Assembly: GCA_031256615.1 (NCBI GenBank)
Contig: JAIRQG010000010.1
Span: forward strand, 1-6,881
Length of the DNA stretch: 6,881 nt
Origin: Candidatus Methanoplasma sp.
GTDB taxonomy: Archaea > Thermoplasmatota > Thermoplasmata > Methanomassiliicoccales > Methanomethylophilaceae
Reading direction: 5' to 3'
Part shown: one piece after another, positions 6,101-6,881 of the stretch
Numbering within the stretch: the stretch's first letter is position 1
Layout: every line of letters starts with the position of its first letter
Program-made: the position numbers and the translations under genes
Notes under the pieces: generated by a model
Seen by the model: only the letters and a program-made list of their open reading frames with translations
What the model was told of the DNA's origin: nothing
Databases searched by the model: none

Positions 6101-6123
6101 GTTTGATGCCATGTCATTCAAAC
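6101..6123 (+). terminator. Inverted repeat just after the GNAT gene, candidate terminator
   Basis: GTTTGA (6101-6106) and TCAAAC (6118-6123) are a perfect 6-bp inverted repeat; allowing one bulged T the stem extends to 8 bp (GTTTGATG with CATTCAAAC). It starts 7 nt after the GNAT stop. A second small hairpin CTTTG-CACT-CAAAG (6144-6157) is followed by CGTTTTGG. Neither has a strong T tract, so this is a weak call. Apart from these, 6094-6190 shows no gene. Confidence 0.3.
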
Positions 6124-6193
6124 AATGCCGAAGCAGCCGCTGGCTTTGCACTCAAAGTTCCGTTTTGGTAATGTATCGATGCAGTTTTAATCT

Positions 6194-6218
6194 AAAGGAA
6201 TAAATAGAAAGTTCCTTT
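6194..6218. promoter_or_regulatory. crcB promoter: TATA box inside a perfect 7-bp inverted repeat
   Basis: AAAGGAA (6194-6200) and TTCCTTT (6212-6218) are perfect inverted repeats separated by 11 bp. The spacer plus left arm contains AATAAATAG (6199-6207), a TATA-like box whose centre is about 28 nt before the first base of the riboswitch core at 6232. So transcription would start right at the aptamer. The inverted repeat frames the box and could be a DNA operator. Confidence 0.45.
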
Positions 6219-6231
6219 CCGTTATTCTGCT

Positions 6232-6291
6232 GGGGAATGAAGTTCTCCCCGTGCCGTAAGGCCGAACCGCCGTCAGCTGATGACTTCTGCG
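6232..6291 (+). promoter_or_regulatory. Fluoride riboswitch (crcB motif RNA)
   Basis: This is the leader of the fluoride-channel gene and matches the known fluoride aptamer. Pseudoknot strands GGGGA (6232-6236) and TCCCC (6246-6250) pair over 5 bp. The invariant ATG (6237-6239) follows the first strand. P1 is GAAGT (6239-6243) with ACTTC (6283-6287). The conserved AACCGC (6265-6270) and GCTGATG (6276-6282) flank P2, which can form only about 2 GC pairs here. Between pseudoknot and AACCGC there is an inserted 3-bp hairpin GCC-GTAA-GGC (6253-6262) with a GNRA tetraloop. Fluoride binding should raise crcB expression. The order of elements equals that of the Thermotoga petrophila aptamer of known structure. 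Recognition is by eye; a covariance search has not been run. Confidence 0.85.
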
Positions 6292-6344
6292 AATAAAAAT
6301 TCACAGAGATCATCATGATTTTTGTGTACAGAGAGGTAAGAGAT

Positions 6345-6719
6345 ATGTACATGCTGTTAGTCGGCATCGGCGGCTTCATAGGATCGGTAGGGCGGTATTG
6401 TCTGACAATACTGATGAACAAGACAGCGCCGTCATTCCCCTTTGGCACGTTGCTGTCAAACGTGATCGCAGGCTTCTTAATAGGATTCATAATAGGTGCG
6501 GAAGGTCAAACCGTCGCACTGCCGGAAAAGACAAAGACGTTCCTGACCGTTGGTCTGCTGGGCGGATTGAGTACTTTTTCCGCATTCAGTCTGGAAACCG
6601 TTACCATGTTTGAGAACGGTAAGTATGTGGCAGCGTGTGCGAACATTCTGCTCAATGTCGGTCTTTCGCTGATCTCCGCGGTCATCGGGATGTCGGTGGC
6701 AAGAATGATCTTCAAATAA
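6345..6719 (+). CDS. crcB: Fluoride-specific ion channel CrcB/FluC
   Basis: A 124-aa membrane protein with four predicted helices that, as a dual-topology dimer, lets toxic fluoride leave the cell. All family motifs are present: GGFIGSVGRY (9-18), FPFGTLLSN..AGF (31-44, with the conserved Asn39) and GLLGGLSTFSAFS (70-82), which holds the Phe-box phenylalanines F78 and F81 and the central TM3 break that binds Na+ in characterised Fluc proteins. Length is normal and there is no partner gene next to it, so it is probably homodimeric. The frame is open to an ATG at 6315, but the ATG at 6345 is chosen because GAGGT (6333-6337) lies seven bases upstream and the longer N-terminus (IFVYREVRD) is not like the family. 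Expression is expected to be controlled by the fluoride riboswitch at 6232-6291. Confidence 0.95.
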   Translation: MYMLLVGIGGFIGSVGRYCLTILMNKTAPSFPFGTLLSNVIAGFLIGFIIGAEGQTVALPEKTKTFLTVGLLGGLSTFSAFSLETVTMFENGKYVAACANILLNVGLSLISAVIGMSVARMIFK

Positions 6720-6734
6720 GGCAGCGGTCACAGG

Positions 6735-6793
6735 TTTGCATCTAAAATCCTGCTTTCACCCAAAGACAGGAAAACCGGATCTGCAGGTGCAAG
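6735..6793 (+). other. Nested potential RNA structure downstream of crcB
   Basis: An outer stem pairs TTGCATCT (6736-6743) with AGGTGCAA (6785-6792), 8 bp with one G-U. Inside it, TCCTG (6748-6752) pairs with CAGGA (6767-6771) and CTTT (6753-6756) with AAAG (6762-6765), giving a 9-bp hairpin with one bulged A and a 5-nt loop. It starts 16 nt after the crcB stop. It could be a 3'-UTR/terminator structure or part of a small RNA; no known RNA family is recognised. No gene is supported in 6720-6881. Confidence 0.3.
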
Positions 6794-6855
6794 GAAGAGC
6801 CGCCGTCCAAGCTGGGTGCGTGCTGACGGAATGGATGCGTTCGCCCCGGATAGTG

Positions 6856-6863
6856 AAAAAAAA
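6856..6863 (-). terminator. T8 tract on the minus strand, possible end of a leftward gene outside the window
   Basis: Eight consecutive A on the plus strand read as T8 on the minus strand, a sequence that alone can terminate archaeal transcription. It would serve a gene entering from the right edge, which is not visible here. Very tentative. Confidence 0.2.
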
Positions 6864-6881
6864 GGGCATGACACGGACGGT

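Noticed and set aside
6276..6291. Box C-like TGATGA, as in a C/D sRNA
   Set aside because: No matching box D with guide spacing follows, and the same bases are the conserved core of the fluoride riboswitch.
6315..6344. Longer CrcB start at ATG 6315
   Set aside because: It would make the GAGGT ribosome binding site coding and add a polar N-terminus foreign to the family.
6152..6490. Minus-strand open frame across the riboswitch and start of crcB
   Set aside because: No conserved features, low-confidence composition, and it is antisense to the riboswitch and CrcB.
6742..6881. Minus-strand frame open from the right window edge to a TAG at 6742-6744
   Set aside because: Its translation is rich in His, Pro and Cys with no motif, it spans the T8 tract as poly-Phe, and it overlaps the nested hairpins; not supported as coding.
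1..6881. CRISPR arrays, insertion sequences, tRNA or rRNA genes
   Set aside because: I saw no regularly spaced repeats, transposase-like frames or terminal repeats, and no tRNA cloverleaf or rRNA core sequence.

Overview
The window looks like chromosomal DNA of a methanogenic archaeon, most likely of the order Methanomassiliicoccales (Methanomethylophilaceae-like, gut or sediment type). The main evidence is a two-gene unit for heterodisulfide reductase subunits HdrC and HdrB, with the cysteine patterns of methanogen enzymes. Supporting evidence is archaeal-style TATA boxes about 28 nt upstream of several starts (leaderless genes), and the absence of TAG among the nine stop codons, as expected in a pyrrolysine-using lineage. 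The order-level assignment is an inference from recalled protein similarity, not a database search.

Layout. Bases 1-177 hold the 3' end of a probable M16-family peptidase gene (+). It overlaps tail-to-tail by 26 bp with a hydrogenase maturation protease gene (-, to about 646/655). A 140-bp divergent promoter region with overlapping inverted repeats (684-707) separates it from a ModE/LysR-like regulator with a substrate-binding-like C-terminal domain (+, 796-1599). The hdrC-hdrB operon follows (+, 1678-3034) and ends in a bidirectional terminator hairpin (3044-3058). That terminator is shared with a convergent EamA-family transporter gene (-, 3071-3943). A short divergent promoter (around 3986-3994) serves the transporter and a DUF4140/DUF4139 protein gene (+, 4028-5578). 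Next come a GNAT acetyltransferase (+, 5638-6093) and, after about 250 bp of non-coding DNA, a fluoride riboswitch (6232-6291) in front of crcB/fluC, a fluoride channel gene (+, 6345-6719). The last 160 bases have no supported gene but contain a nested potential RNA structure and an A8 tract.

How the genes work together. HdrB and HdrC are two of the three subunits of the cytoplasmic HdrABC complex, which reduces the CoM-S-S-CoB heterodisulfide and in hydrogenotrophic methanogens associates with the [NiFe]-hydrogenase MvhADG. The hydrogenase maturation protease nearby fits that pathway, and the regulator between them is a candidate controller of one or both, although this is only positional evidence. 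The right half is unrelated accessory content: a metabolite/drug transporter, an uncharacterised coiled-coil protein, a GNAT enzyme that resembles gut-bacterial proteins, and a riboswitch-controlled fluoride-resistance gene.

The strongest second-look item is the fluoride riboswitch. It has a visible pseudoknot, an inserted GNRA-capped hairpin, a very short P2, a TATA box framed by a perfect 7-bp inverted repeat, and a plausible mechanism in which the 3' strand of P1 alternatively pairs with the crcB ribosome binding site.
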